Positions 12,557-23,720 of a DNA stretch of 64,000 bases are shown here, one piece after another. The DNA is from Oidiodendron maius Zn. Lineage: Eukaryota; Ascomycota; Leotiomycetes; Myxotrichaceae. The stretch spans positions 368,937 through 432,936 of the forward strand of contig KN832890.1 of the NCBI GenBank assembly GCA_000827325.1, read 5' to 3'. Every line of letters begins with the position of its first letter. Within the stretch, counting starts at the first letter, position 1. Under the pieces are notes generated by a model. That model saw only the letters and a list, made by a program, of their open reading frames with translations. It ran no database searches and was not told where the DNA came from. Made by a program: the position numbers and the translations under genes.

Positions 12557-13882
12557 ATGTTTCTCCCCGTGTGTCTCCTCGCAATTATCTTGGTTAGGCA
12601 ATATGCGAGTGCCGCTTGCATTTCATCTGGAGATCAGAACACTATCAATAATGCTCTTTCTTCAGGAGGTGCGGGCACCATAATCCAGATCTGCACTGGC
12701 GTTACAATTCAGATTACCGGGACGATCAGTTTCACTGCAGAGAATCAGGAGATTTCTACTGCAGGTTATCCAACAGGCAGCACTCGTGCGACGCTTCAAA
12801 TAGCGACTGGAAATGATGTCTCGACACTTATTTCGGGGGCGGGACATAGTGGTATTCGAATTCTCAATATCCAACTAGATGGGAACAGACCCAATGCCGG
12901 GTATCTCAACGGAGGTAAGCGTCTTAGTCCCGGTATTGGATAGAACCTTGTGTATTAAAATAAAGTAATAAAAACAGGGGGTGCCAATATTGAAATTGGT
13001 GGCACGAGCAATGGCCAAGTTGTGAAACATGTCAATTCTAGAAACCCACGGGGCTGGAGTTGTCTCCATGTCACTGAAGGTGGCATAACATCAAATTATT
13101 GCACCAACGCCACAGTTTCAAACAACGACATAGGGCCTTGCGGACAATCTGGAACAAATTCTGCTGGTCAAGGTCTTTGGGCCGATGGCATCTCCTTCGC
13201 ATGCACCGACTCCTTGGTCGAAGACAATGATGTGAGTTTAATATTTACCGCCTTGGGATGCTCCTGCCTAATACGTAATCGTACCTTAGATTACGGGATC
13301 TACGGATGGTGGGATAGTGATTTTTGGTGCTCCGGGCACAACAGTTACCGGGAATACTATCACTTCGTCCTCAACCTATGTTGGATTTGGAGCAATTAAC
13401 TTGGTTGATGGGACATATGATGGAAAGTTCACTAACGTTCAGGTTACAAATAATCATATATCAGGTTCGCATCTCTTTGCCGCTGGTATATCCATCGGAG
13501 CCTGCGTATGGTCGGGTCCGTGCAAATCGCCCTACGTCTATACTGGTCCGGCGACGGTATCTGGTAACACCTTCTCTGGGCACGTGACCTTTCCAATTGC
13601 TATAAATGGTTGGACGAACGGTCTTACAGTGGGTTTGTCCAGCCGGTTGGAGAATATTCTAATTCTAACATTTTGTAGGTTTCGGGCAACGTGGTTTCAG
13701 GTGTAAACACACCGCTATCAAGTTATGCGTCAGACAGCGGTTGCGATAGTGTCGTAAAGACGCTGTTTAGCGACAACAGCCTTTTAACTTACTATCCTGC
13801 TGGCTTGACGGGAACTTATAGCCTTCAGAGCGGGTTTGTCCAAATGCCTGGAAACGGAACGGACTTTATTTGCACCACATGA
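12557..13882 (+). CDS. secreted right-handed parallel beta-helix protein
   Basis: Four exons: 12557-12914, 12978-13231, 13290-13628 and 13679-13882 (introns 63, 58 and 50 nt), giving 384 aa. A signal peptide (MFLPVCLLAIILVRQYASA) precedes rungs typical of pectate-lyase-like helices, for example TVSNNDIGP, DSLVEDNDITG and TVTGNTITSS. Beta-helix repeats of this kind occur in polysaccharide lyases and hydrolases. I do not see a clear GH28 or PL1 catalytic signature, so the enzymatic class stays open. All four exons join in phase. Its position beside the GH79 and GH3 genes suggests a role in plant cell-wall polysaccharide attack, which is inference. Confidence 0.8.
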
Positions 13883-15545
13883 TAATGAGGGGATGTGAAT
13901 TGGCCATAGATTGCCATATGATGTCACTTCTAGTATATAAACCAAAGATGCAATGGGAAGATATTATTATCTCAATATAACCAAGCATAGAAAGTTAAGT
14001 GCAGTAGAAAATGTTAATCGTGATTTTCACAGTTGAGGTCGAACGGCCGCAGATAACGGCCAGATTACAGCATGAGAATGGTCCTTCTCCACAGCGAACT
14101 CTCCTCTGCCGGCTTTTCCCACTGAAGTAGGAGGCTATAATAATTTATTGCGAAGTATTGAGGTCTAGAACACATAATTTTAGGTTGCTCAATTGTTCTT
14201 TACGTAGCTTCGGTCGTTTCTGAAATACTAGCTAGGCTATGTGGAGAAACTTGACGGGGCCTCGTTAAAACTTGGGCTCTCTTCTAGATATACTAGTTTT
14301 ATTATTATTAGTCCAGGATCTATCCTATATTTAATCTTAATTACTTGGAATAACTACTTAGTTATTCTATTTAGCCCTTAACTTTATTTTATATTCGAAA
14401 GCTTCCTGAATCTAAAATTATAAGACTCAGAAATAGGGACTTAGACTTTAAAGTTAGTTCTCTTACTAAAGGAGTAGCCTAGTAAGTAAGGCTTTATTCC
14501 AGCTGATTATGAACATTCAGAGTAGGCTGTCTCATCGCAACAAGGGGTCTTACAAGCCAATGTGGCAAGGGCTAAGAACTTGGGATATTGCGTGGGAGAA
14601 TTGACAAACGGGAGACTGGCATTGATCGCCGCCCCTGTAGCGGAGACGGAAACGTGGACGGGTCCACGGGATTCCGCGGATGGATTAACGATCCTTGTCC
14701 AGTCCGCTTACAACAATGCATGCAAAAGTGGCAACCAAGTGTGTAAAATATCAAGCGAGAATAATACTGCATGAGGCAGAATATACACGTAATTATTTTA
14801 CATTACTTGTCGTTCATAGCCAGATTTGTTTAAATAATTAGTTACTTTACGTATTAAAGCTCCAGTAACTTTGCTCTTTAACAGTAATAAGCATTTGGTT
14901 GTCCACCTTACACAATCTCGACCTTATTTTACTGGTATATCATGTAATGTAAGCTAATTCTAACTCTTTAGAACCGTAGTAACACGTTACCAATTAACCT
15001 GATTTTTGTTGCAAGTTAGCAGCAAAGTCGCTAGGAGAATATTTTAGTAGATAAAGGTGACGATAGCACATGTCAATTAGGAGAGTGAGGTAGTGACCAC
15101 CTCATATCATCTCCCCGCATGTCTACCTCTTCATTCTCTTCTTTCAGTGACGGGAAATCTCTTTTTCCTAGTCAGCATTATATTTCCAGAAATTTAGAAG
15201 TCTCTGAATACCAATCAATATGCCATCAGTGAACGGATGTTGAGGCTGGACAAGTGATTTCGAAACTCCAAACTGGTTTCAGTGCCTTTTAGCAGTTCAT
15301 TGCGGGATTAACCTCCAATCCCATATTACTGTCCCGTTTTGGAGTTCCGCATGCCGTTAGTTCCGGACACGGACGTATGCAATGCCCTTTAGTGAGTTTA
15401 GGTTTAACATACTTTAGTCAGGTTAGTCAGAATACACAGCGGTATCGTTAAAGAGAAGGTATTTCCATACCACCCACTCAAAGTCGAAGTAGCAAACGCC
15501 CTAAATACCTCACGCGACACCCTAAGTCTCAATTCATTAACCAAC
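13883..15545. other. intergenic, AT-rich in part
   Basis: The stretch at 14150-14510 is very AT-rich and looks like eroded repeat DNA. A GC-richer island at 14560-14770 carries an open frame without a recognisable domain, and also the word CGGAGACGG. The rest holds the upstream region of the FLVCR-like gene. Confidence 0.4.
14641..14651 (+). promoter_or_regulatory. CGGAGACGG-type element, site 1
   Basis: CGGAGACGGAA, about 900 nt upstream of the FLVCR-like gene. It is a direct repeat of CGGA with a 6-nt period, the sort of site Zn2Cys6 proteins bind. The distance is large, so its link to that gene is uncertain. Confidence 0.35.
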
Positions 15546-17375
15546 ATGGCCTGTTCTGCTCACGACAGTGTGCTTACGCAGAACCCGATTCCACCAACTG
15601 CAACTGCCAGAGAAGATGTGACTCTAGCAAAGAAAGCGTTATCTGATTCGATGACGATGAGGCCACTGAGAAAGGACACCAACACCAGTTGCGGCTCCTC
15701 CTCAAATCATATCCACAGCAACCTTGGTACGGAAGACATTAATAGGTTGGATACCACGTGTACTAAGGATAGTCAATTTGGAGATGTTCGAGAATTGGAG
15801 ACGATTGCCCATATTCGGAGCGACGACGAGTTACTTGGCGCTGAGGAACAGTCGTATTCATTTGGGGCCAGTGCCAGCAACCATGGGAATGATGGAGCTT
15901 CTACAGTGGCTCCTACCATTGAGTATAAAGTATATAGGAGACGTTATTTTGGGCTGTTCCAATTGGTATTGCTGAATATCATTGTTAGCTGGGATGTCAG
16001 TAACATCCTTAATTCTTTCCCAGCTGGATATCATTTGGATAAAGGCTCACAGGCTAAAAATCAATTAGTGGTTATCATTTGCAGCGAGTTCGACCACTAT
16101 CTCCCAATATTACGACGTCTCTGTATCTGCCGTAAACTGGTTCAGTACTTCCTCCCAATTCGCTTTCGCTGCTGCCAGTCCCCTCACTATGTGGACTTTA
16201 AATAGAGGAGGCCCCAAATCCGCTATCATCATAGCTTCCATATTTATCCTCCTTGGCAATTGGATCAGATATGGTGCTACAGTTGTAGGCCAGAGTGGAA
16301 ATTTTGGAGCTGTAATGTTCGGTCAGATATTGACGGGAATTGCGCAGCCTTTCGTGCTGGCTACACCGACGACCTACTCTGATCTATGGTTTACCAGTGA
16401 GGGGAGGGTTGCAGCTACAGCTGTAATGACTCTGGCAAACCCGCTTGGTGGTGCTTTAGCACAGTTGGTGGACCCATTTTGGACAAATACCCCAGGGGAT
16501 GTTCCAAATATGGTCCTATACATTGCCATAATAGTGAGTGTTTCCCTGCCTTCCAATTCATCTGTGCCTTCTAGTGATCAATCATCTAGTCATCCATCGC
16601 AACAATCCCTTCTATCTTCATCTACGCTAAACCGCCAACCCCGGTTTCTGCCTCTGCTTTCGACCCAAAACAGCCCCTCCTGCCATCCCTGAAACAAGTT
16701 TTCTCAAGTCCAGAATTCTACATGATAGCGATCCCTTTCATCGTCTTTGTAGCTCTCTTCACCGTCATATCTTCTCTAATAAATCAAATCCTTGGACCCT
16801 ACTCCTTCTCTCAATCAGAGGCCGGCATCGGCGGAGGTCTATTAATTCTTGTAGGCCTTGTTTTCGCAGCCATCATATCTCCTATCGTTGATCGGACGAA
16901 AGCGCATCTCCTTGCCGTTAGGATACTGGTGCCAATTATTTCAACTTGCTATTTGGCTTTTATTTGGGCGCCACAATCACGGAGTCTAGCCCTAGTATAC
17001 GTCATTCTCTCTATTCAAGGCGCAGCATCTTTCAGCCTGTTGCCCTTGGCTCTAGAATTACTCATTGAAATCACTCATCCTGTATCCCCGGAGGTTACTA
17101 GTACAATATGTTGGTGCTTGAGTGAACTCTTCGGTGGTATTGGTATCATTATTGGTAACAACTTGAGGGATCCCGGGATCGGTGATGGGACTGCTGACAA
17201 TGGCACATCCATGCCGCCGGGGAATATGCATCGTACTCTTATTTCGATGGCTGTATGCTCACTGATTATTGTGCCACTCCCGCTGGCTTTGGGCTGTTTT
17301 GGTCGTGGAGACCGGGTTAGACTCAGGCGTGTCAATACGGATAGGGGTGGCCGTGAAGCTAGCGTCCATGTCTAA
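15546..17375 (+). CDS. MFS transporter, FLVCR (SLC49)-like
   Basis: Three exons: 15546-15995, 16069-16533 and 16590-17375 (introns 73 and 56 nt), giving 566 aa. A long hydrophilic N-terminus of about 135 residues precedes membrane segments. The joined sequence SWDWLSFAASSTTISQYYDV, followed by AVNWFSTSSQFAFAAASP, matches the first helices of the FLVCR/SLC49 group. So do the GQILTGIAQPF and TLANPLGGAL segments. Animal members have been described as heme exporters and, more recently, as choline and ethanolamine carriers; no fungal substrate is implied by sequence alone. It stands at the left end of the sphingoid-base run, whose lyase yields phosphoethanolamine, so an ethanolamine- or choline-type substrate is an attractive guess. 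Confidence 0.82.
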
Positions 17376-18083
17376 TGGGGGGCTTTTAGGTTGACCGTAC
17401 TTTGGATGATATTTAAGATTTACTTGAATTATATTTAAAATATACCCCTTCGCCTTTGTAATGTATTTGTGTCTTTTTAGCCCGCCTGGTGGAGCTTCTC
17501 GTCGAACCGGAACTATGTCATATGGTATGTTCCTTGTTGATAGCACCCTCTTGGAGCATGAGCTAACCGTCCATCCTGTTGGTACAAGGCAAAGAGCAAC
17601 TCAAGTTGCGTACAACAAGTATGTTCTAGGAAATATATTGTTTGCGTGTACGGGATGATCCGTCACGAGAATCAATGCAATAATTAAACCAAGACGAAAC
17701 TGAGAATCTTGATTCCTTCGCAAAGTGATCCAGCAGAGCATCTGGAACTTAGAAACAGTAATTATACTACTAAAAAAATATACTTGTTTTGATATCAATT
17801 CGTCCACAGCGTCTCTCTTGAGCAGGACTTGACATATATTAGAAGATTCATATGCTATTGGACTTTGAAACTGAAGTGAAATGTGGACAGTTCGAATTTG
17901 TATGGCGAGACCATATTATGGAGTGTTTACTGGACCCATATGAATTCGTGCTGTTCATAATGTAATCTTACCCTGGCGACGTAAATAGAGTCTCAATCAT
18001 CGTCAGAAGAAACAAAGTAAAACAACCAGTGACAGGAATAGTTTGCTTCCCCTCTCTGACAACTACTCTTCAAAAATACATAA
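17376..18083. other. intergenic between convergent genes
   Basis: 3' flanks of the MFS gene and of the aldolase gene. I see no gene or repeat. Confidence 0.5.
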
Positions 18084-19070
18084 TTACAACTTATAACTCG
18101 CACTGGACTCCCTAGCCATCGAATCAAAAGCCGGTTTTGCACTAAACCAACCCGCCAACTCGGAGCCTGTAGATTGGTAAGTATATGCGGCATCCTTGTC
18201 ATCAATCTTTATTGTCTCTCCGCCCCTCCCTCCTGCTGCTGCATCTGCTAAAAGCTGTGCACGACATGCACTTTCCAAACTGACAAACCAATAGACGGTC
18301 GCCTCTATGCTCTGAGCACACGTCAAGAGGCCGTGGTTAAGCAGCACAGCGGCTTTCTTCTGACCTAGCGCCGCTGCTATAGCAAGTCCTTCTTCTTTGT
18401 CGAGCACGATGCCGCGAAAAGCAGCGTAGTAGGATATGTCGTTATAGAAGGCGCAAGCATCTTGTGAGATCATGTCGATGTTGCGGCCCAAGCTCGAGAA
18501 GGCGCGGCCATAGATGGAGTGGGAGTGTGCGACGCAGTTGACGTCCGGCCGAGCGCTGTGCACGGCGTGATGGATCATGAATGCTGTTTGAGGGTCACAG
18601 GCGTTAGAAAGCTGGACATTGTTCCCTCCTAAGGATCATTGTCGTACCTGCTGTATTCATGAGGCGGATTGGACCACCATCAATCACCTTCGCGTTTTTG
18701 TCTACTAAGATCAGGTCGGACGCCTTAAGGGTGTTCCAGGCAACTCCAAATGGATTGAGCCAGAATGATGTGGGGTCAACGGGATCCTGCATCGATGTCA
18801 GATGGCTTCCAAGGACTCTGATAAATTTTCTCGTGCCCTTAAAGTGATGTGTCCAGCAACACCTTCATCGAAACCATGCTTGGCAAAGATTCGGAAAGCC
18901 AGAGCCAGGCGTCCTTTCAAAAACTCTCGAGCTTTGTATGGGTCATCGAACGTTGGCGGTTTGAAGCTCGCTGGTATCTCTCCTGACGCGGGGCTTTTCT
19001 TTTGTATACCCTCTGTACCATTATCATTAATTTTTTCTGCCAATGCATCTACGATTTCCGCAGGGGCCAT
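18084..19070 (-). CDS. class II aldolase/adducin-domain protein
   Basis: Three exons: 19070-18837, 18786-18648 and 18583-18084, giving 290 aa. The start at 19070 (MAPAEIVDAL) is the first ATG in the frame. The first intron (50 nt) begins with GC instead of GT, ends GCAG and has a CTGAC branch point. Removing it restores AGHITLR-DPVDP, the conserved first part of the family. The second intron uses GTACGA. The metal-binding histidines are in AHSIYGRA, and VLLNHGLLT follows. Family members catalyse retro-aldol or epimerase reactions with Zn, or act as adducin-like scaffolds; fungal copies are mostly uncharacterised. The gene is divergent from the sphingosine-phosphate lyase, and the 810-nt gap holds a mirrored pair of CGGAGACGG elements, suggesting co-regulation. 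Confidence 0.85.
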
Positions 19071-19402
19071 GGTATCAATAAGTGTAGATGCTGCGAAACG
19101 AGTAAAATCGGTTCGCAATTGGGTCTTTATAATGTAGAGGTCGAGCAGACTATATACGGAGTCTCCGGATGTGAGAACAGTGATCGGACAGCTGCTTCAG
19201 TACGTGAATATTAGTGAGTATATCACGATCGCGCTCAGGTCAGTAGGGAAATATGTAGCAAGATGTCAAATTATGTCGCTAACCATATAGTGTTTGGTAT
19301 TGGCTTGTTCCACTTAATAGTACAAGCTATCTATGCCGTAAGCGTTAATGTGAATGCCCGGACACCATTTAGTCCGCGTTGTCCGCCCGTCCATTTTGAC
19401 GA

Positions 19403-19414
19403 CTCCGTCTCCGC
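19403..19414 (-). promoter_or_regulatory. CGGAGACGG-type element, site 2
   Basis: CTCCGTCTCCGC on the plus strand. It is the exact reverse complement of site 3, 161 nt further on. Two CTCCG half-sites repeat with a 6-nt period. Confidence 0.45.
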
Positions 19415-19575
19415 AGTTAAGTTATCTTTAGTAGATTCATGTGCCTATGCCTATTCTGGGTAATGTGGATAAGTTTAATAATCTTGACAGGATTATGCGA
19501 CACTATCATTAGCATGAGACCTTTGGTGTTGCTAGGGGTATATCGGGTTCGAGTGGCAGAGATGCGACTAGATGG

Positions 19576-19587
19576 GCGGAGACGGAG
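19576..19587 (+). promoter_or_regulatory. CGGAGACGG-type element, site 3
   Basis: GCGGAGACGGAG, 294 nt upstream of the lyase ATG and perfect 12-nt inverse of site 2. Confidence 0.45.
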
Positions 19588-19669
19588 CACGCGCAATGAC
19601 CCCTGACTTTCCGTCTCTTCGCTGGTGGAGTCGATTCCGCACATGAGGTGGCACAGAGGAGAAATTCGG

Positions 19670-19679
19670 TATAAATATT
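19670..19679 (+). promoter_or_regulatory. possible TATA box of the S1P lyase gene
   Basis: GTATAAATAT about 200 nt upstream of the ATG at 19881 and 80 nt downstream of site 3. Confidence 0.35.
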
Positions 19680-19880
19680 GGATAGGAAATTCACATAATC
19701 TGTAGTCTGTGTCTCAGTTCAATCCTTGATAATTAGATTCCCGTCAGGCAATTATCTCCACGCAACGAGAGGCTATTCGACGGTTAGTCAAGAAATTGCC
19801 GCAGGCGATTCAGTCACTGCCTGGATACTCTCAATAAAGTTCTGAGAAGCCTCCACAATTTCCCTGAGCCGTGTTCCCAA

Positions 19881-21714
19881 ATGTTGACCAAGTATGGGCT
19901 ATCCCCTGCCCTGCGACACTTGAGTATCGTAACAGCGCTGCTGGAATCTAACCTAGCTGTGGTTGCGAGGAGCTACCCAAGTGTCACCTTTGGGATCCAG
20001 GCGTAAGTTTCACTTTCTAATTCCTCCATTCCTTAAACAACGACTTCTAACACACCTTATACAGCATACGTAATTTAATCTTTTCTCTTATCGTTTTGCG
20101 ATGGACTCGAAAGTTGTTTCTTCAACTTATCGGACGCGGTCTCGTTGGAACAGCTATCGAAACTTATAGAAAAATTGCGTCTTATGGATTCGGTCTATTT
20201 CTACGAATTCCTGCCGTACGCACCAAAGTCCAAAAGGAAGTCAGAGATGTCTCGGTCAGATTACAAGAAAAACTAGCCCCATCAGGACCTAGCATAATCC
20301 GATATCTTGATCTGCCGAAGAAAGGATGGTCGGAAGGAGCTGTTCTCGAAGAGTTGCAAGATTTAGCTACTCTTGATCATACTCGCTGGGAAGATGGACG
20401 TGTATCTGGTGCGGTATATCATGGCGGAGATGAACTCTGCGAGCTCCAAACCAAAGCCTTCGGAAAATTCACTGTCGCAAACCCAATACATCCCGACGTC
20501 TTTCCCGGTGTGCGAAAGATGGAAGCTGAAATCGTTGCCATGGTTTTGAAGCTCTTCAATGCCCCTCTAGATGCTGCCGGTGCAACTACTAGTGGTGGAA
20601 CCGAATCGATCTTGATGGCTTGCCTGAGCGCAAGAAAAAGGGCATTTGTCGAGAATGGAATTACTGAGCCAGAGATGTAATTGCTTGTATATCCTCAAAT
20701 CTGCTCTACCAAAATCCTAACAATAGTTACAGGATCATGCCGGAGACAGGACACCCAGCCTTTCGCAAAGCGGCACAATACTTCGGATTTAAACTCCACC
20801 TAGTTGCAAGTCCCGCTCCATCATACCAAGTGGATGTAACTGCCGTGCGTCGTCTTATCAACAGCAATACTGCGCTTCTCGTCGGTTCGGCGCCTAATTT
20901 CCCTCACGGCATCATCGACGACATCCCAAGTCTTTCTGAACTCGCTGTCAAATACCGTATTCCATTACACGTCGATTGCTGTCTTGGATCCTTCATTGTC
21001 GCCTTTCTGGAAAAGTCTGGATTCGAAGCCCTACCATTTGATTTCCGATGCCCTGGTGTCACCAGCATTAGCTGTGATACCCATAAATACGGATTCGCAC
21101 CAAAGGGTAGCTCGACAGTTCTGTACCGCACATCGACCCTAAGAAGCTATCAGTATTTTGTCGTGCCAGAATGGTCAGGCGGTGTCTATGCCTCACCGTC
21201 GATGGCTGGCTCGCGTCCAGGAGCTTTAATTGCAGGCTGCTGGGCAAGCCTAATGAACGTGGGTGAAGACGGATACATCGAATCCTGTAAAGCAATAGTC
21301 GGTACAGCGAAGAATATCGCGCACAGAATCCACGAGCATGCCGAATTAGAAGTGATCGGTAACCCACTCGTCTCCGTTGTGGCATTCACCTCGCCAAACC
21401 TCGATATTTATGATATTGCTGATGCGATGACGGCGAAAGGCTGGCACTTGAATTCCCTGCAGTCTCCGCCAGCAATCCACGTTGCAGTTACTTTGCCTAT
21501 CGTTCGTGCCTGGGAGCAGTTTATACGCGATCTGAACGCTGTAGTGGATGAGGAGAAGGCGAAAGAGAAGCAACGGGTTGCGGAGGGAGGACGTGCTAAT
21601 GGGAAGAACAAGGGCGACAGTGCGGCTCTTTATGGCGTCGCAGGTAGCTTGCCGAACAAGAGCATTATGGTAGAGTTGTCGCATGTATTTTTAGATACCT
21701 TATACAAAGCATAG
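19881..21714 (+). CDS. DPL1: sphingosine-1-phosphate (dihydrosphingosine-phosphate) lyase
   Basis: Three exons: 19881-20002, 20065-20676 and 20733-21714 (introns 62 and 56 nt), giving 571 aa, the usual length for the family. An N-terminal hydrophobic segment (NLIFSLIVLRW) anchors it in the ER. The PLP-dependent decarboxylase fold follows, with GATTSGGTESILMA and SISCDTHKYGFAPKG, where K363 should form the Schiff base with PLP. It cleaves long-chain-base 1-phosphates to a fatty aldehyde and phosphoethanolamine, the only exit from the sphingolipid pool. Nearby genes encode a ketosphinganine reductase, a long-chain-base kinase and an Rsb1-like exporter. Whether this is the housekeeping copy or an extra cluster copy cannot be told from the window. 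Confidence 0.93.
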
Positions 21715-22163
21715 AGCAGTGAGTTTTGGAATCTTTAGCATGTACAGTACAGTACATATTACTTTATGGTCGTTTACAGTATAAAAAGGATTCTTGAGAA
21801 CTACTAATCTTGCAACTCATCCATATTTGCGCTTGTAACGGAGTATCAACATCTTAAATTTGCCCCGTACTTTATTCTGAGTATCTTACTCAACAGAATA
21901 GTAGTGAGTGATATGGATAGACCTGGCTTATCGGATGCTACTAAAGGAGTGTATCCAGCCTGGTTATTGAAGTGATAAATACCGTGGTGCAGGTACACGG
22001 AATTCTCCAAGCCGTCAGGTCTTAAAGCAGAAAGGTGGTCTGGATTTAGCTATGAGAGGTCGGGAAATAGCGGGTCCCTAATTGTTGAGGTAAAAAGAGC
22101 TTTACAAGGCTGGGGCGCAAAGGTATCCCCATACGGAAATACGCGCCCGGAGGATCTATCTCA

Positions 22164-22199
22164 CCGTGCCCGTGCCCGCGTCCGCGCCCGCGCCCGTGT
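22164..22199. repeat. CCGTGC/CCGCGC hexanucleotide microsatellite
   Basis: About six imperfect copies of a 6-nt unit (CCGTGC, CCGCGT, CCGCGC), strongly GC-rich against an AT-rich background. Confidence 0.6.
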
Positions 22200-22989
22200 C
22201 CACTTTGCTGACAACTGTTTGTCGTTAGCTCTTGCCAGTTGGACTAAACCCTTTTGTACAGTAAACTGACATGCCATGAGAGAGAGGCGTGTTGACGGGA
22301 GAGGCATTTCTTATGCAAGTTTAAGGCCGTGACAGGTTGTTATAAAACATATTTAAGAAAATGAAAGCTGAGAATACTGTTAATACTTGTGAAATAGCTT
22401 TATTTAACGAGAAGTCTCTACGACTGTTGGGGAGACAGTCTACGGAGGTAGTATGGGCCGTTTAATATGCGGCAGCAGATATTAGGAAATGTCATTAATT
22501 GTCAATCCAGCTCATCTTTCATCAATATCTCAAAAGTCAAAAATTAATATGTATCTTATTGTTGAGGATATGATGAAACAGAACGATGCTTCGAGAGCGA
22601 GTGAATCGGAGGACGAAGGCTAGTGCTTCCTTCTGACGACTTTTTATTTCATCTCGCTCTTCTGATCAGCGGCTACAGGCTTTGTAGGAGATATTTCCGG
22701 GGGGTTGCTTTTATTGCTATAGATGCTACACATGTGGGACTTGATGCAACAATGCATTATAGCTAAGACTCCATTTCAAAATGATGGGTCAGCCCTGAGT
22801 AAAAATTAAAGAATCTACCTATCCTGACTGTCAAGTCTACTGGCTCATGACGTCACGGCCAATTGAATAGGAGTAGTCATTCTTTGGAGATTAAATAGTA
22901 TGTTAGAGCAACAGAGAAACGTGGCAGCTCGCCCATTTATCTAATTAGGCAATAAACCTGCGAAATGGACCGGATAGCCAATCCAGCTC

Positions 22990-23000
22990 CGGAAGCGGAG
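22990..23000 (+). promoter_or_regulatory. CGGAGACGG-type element, variant site 4
   Basis: CGGAAGCGGAG has the same 6-nt-spaced CGGA direct repeat with two changes. About 720 nt upstream of the RTA1-like gene. Another CGGAG follows at about 23030. Confidence 0.3.
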
Positions 23001-23720
23001 ATGGGAAAAGAGGCCCCCGCGGAACAATTACGGAGCTAGGGCTTCTGATACTTGCCAATAGCACATCGACATTCTCTTTACACCTCAGCAACCTGCCGTT
23101 AACCACTGCCTCAGATCTTATTTAGCCTTAGGGCTGACCTTTAGGCAGGCCGGCTCCCGTGAAGATCGCCTCCATTACACGGTAAATATCCACAGCAGCC
23201 CGAATCCCTGTTACGTCGTATACACATCTTCCAATTATTTTCAGGCATATACTTGATACTTCTTTTGTGGTAGTGTAAGAGGATGCATCTGTCCCAGAGT
23301 TTGAACATGAACTTGCCAAGAAGCATGAGCTAGTTATAAGGCTAGTTTGCCTCTCGATTATATCGGGCTGAACCATCAATCGTCTCAAATATCTCCCAAA
23401 GAGTGATCACGGACTGTGTAGACTGATACCATTGGAGACTGAAATGGAGACAAGACGGAGCTTATGTGAGGACGCGTCTCTTTCGAAGACGGGAAACGGG
23501 ATTCTCCATCGCCACCCGTGATGATCTCATTTGCTAGGAGTCTACTTCTAGTACATGGCTGGTTCAGCTTTAACCTTGTTCTGTAGTGGCTGTGTGTAAT
23601 CTAGTAGCTCTAAAGTGGTGTCCTGCTTCACATTTAAATAACGACACCTTTACTCAGTAGCATCACCTTTCTCTAACTAATTATCAACAAGATTAAGACC
23701 TTGCATTTCATATTTCTATC

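Larger units (their letters stand above)
19071..19880. other. divergent promoter region, aldolase and S1P lyase
   Basis: Holds two CGGAGACGG elements in opposite orientation and a TATA-like word. The open frame at 19263-19463 has no domain and overlaps the first element, so it is not called as a gene. Confidence 0.5.
21715..23720. other. intergenic between S1P lyase and RTA1 genes
   Basis: Two kilobases without a supported gene. Contains a CG-rich hexanucleotide array at 22164-22199 and a CGG-rich block at 22985-23040. A minus-strand open frame at 23128-23388 has no domain I recognise. Confidence 0.45.

Noticed and set aside
14562-14774. 70-codon open frame in a GC-richer island
   Set aside because: A competing antisense frame of equal length exists and no domain is recognisable. 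Kept only as the location of an element.
19263-19463. 66-codon frame with a hydrophobic start, possibly a small secreted protein
   Set aside because: It overlaps the CGGAGACGG element in the lyase promoter and shows no cysteines or conserved pattern.
23128-23388. 86-codon minus-strand frame resembling a regulator C-terminus
   Set aside because: Likeness too vague, no zinc cluster or joined exons nearby.
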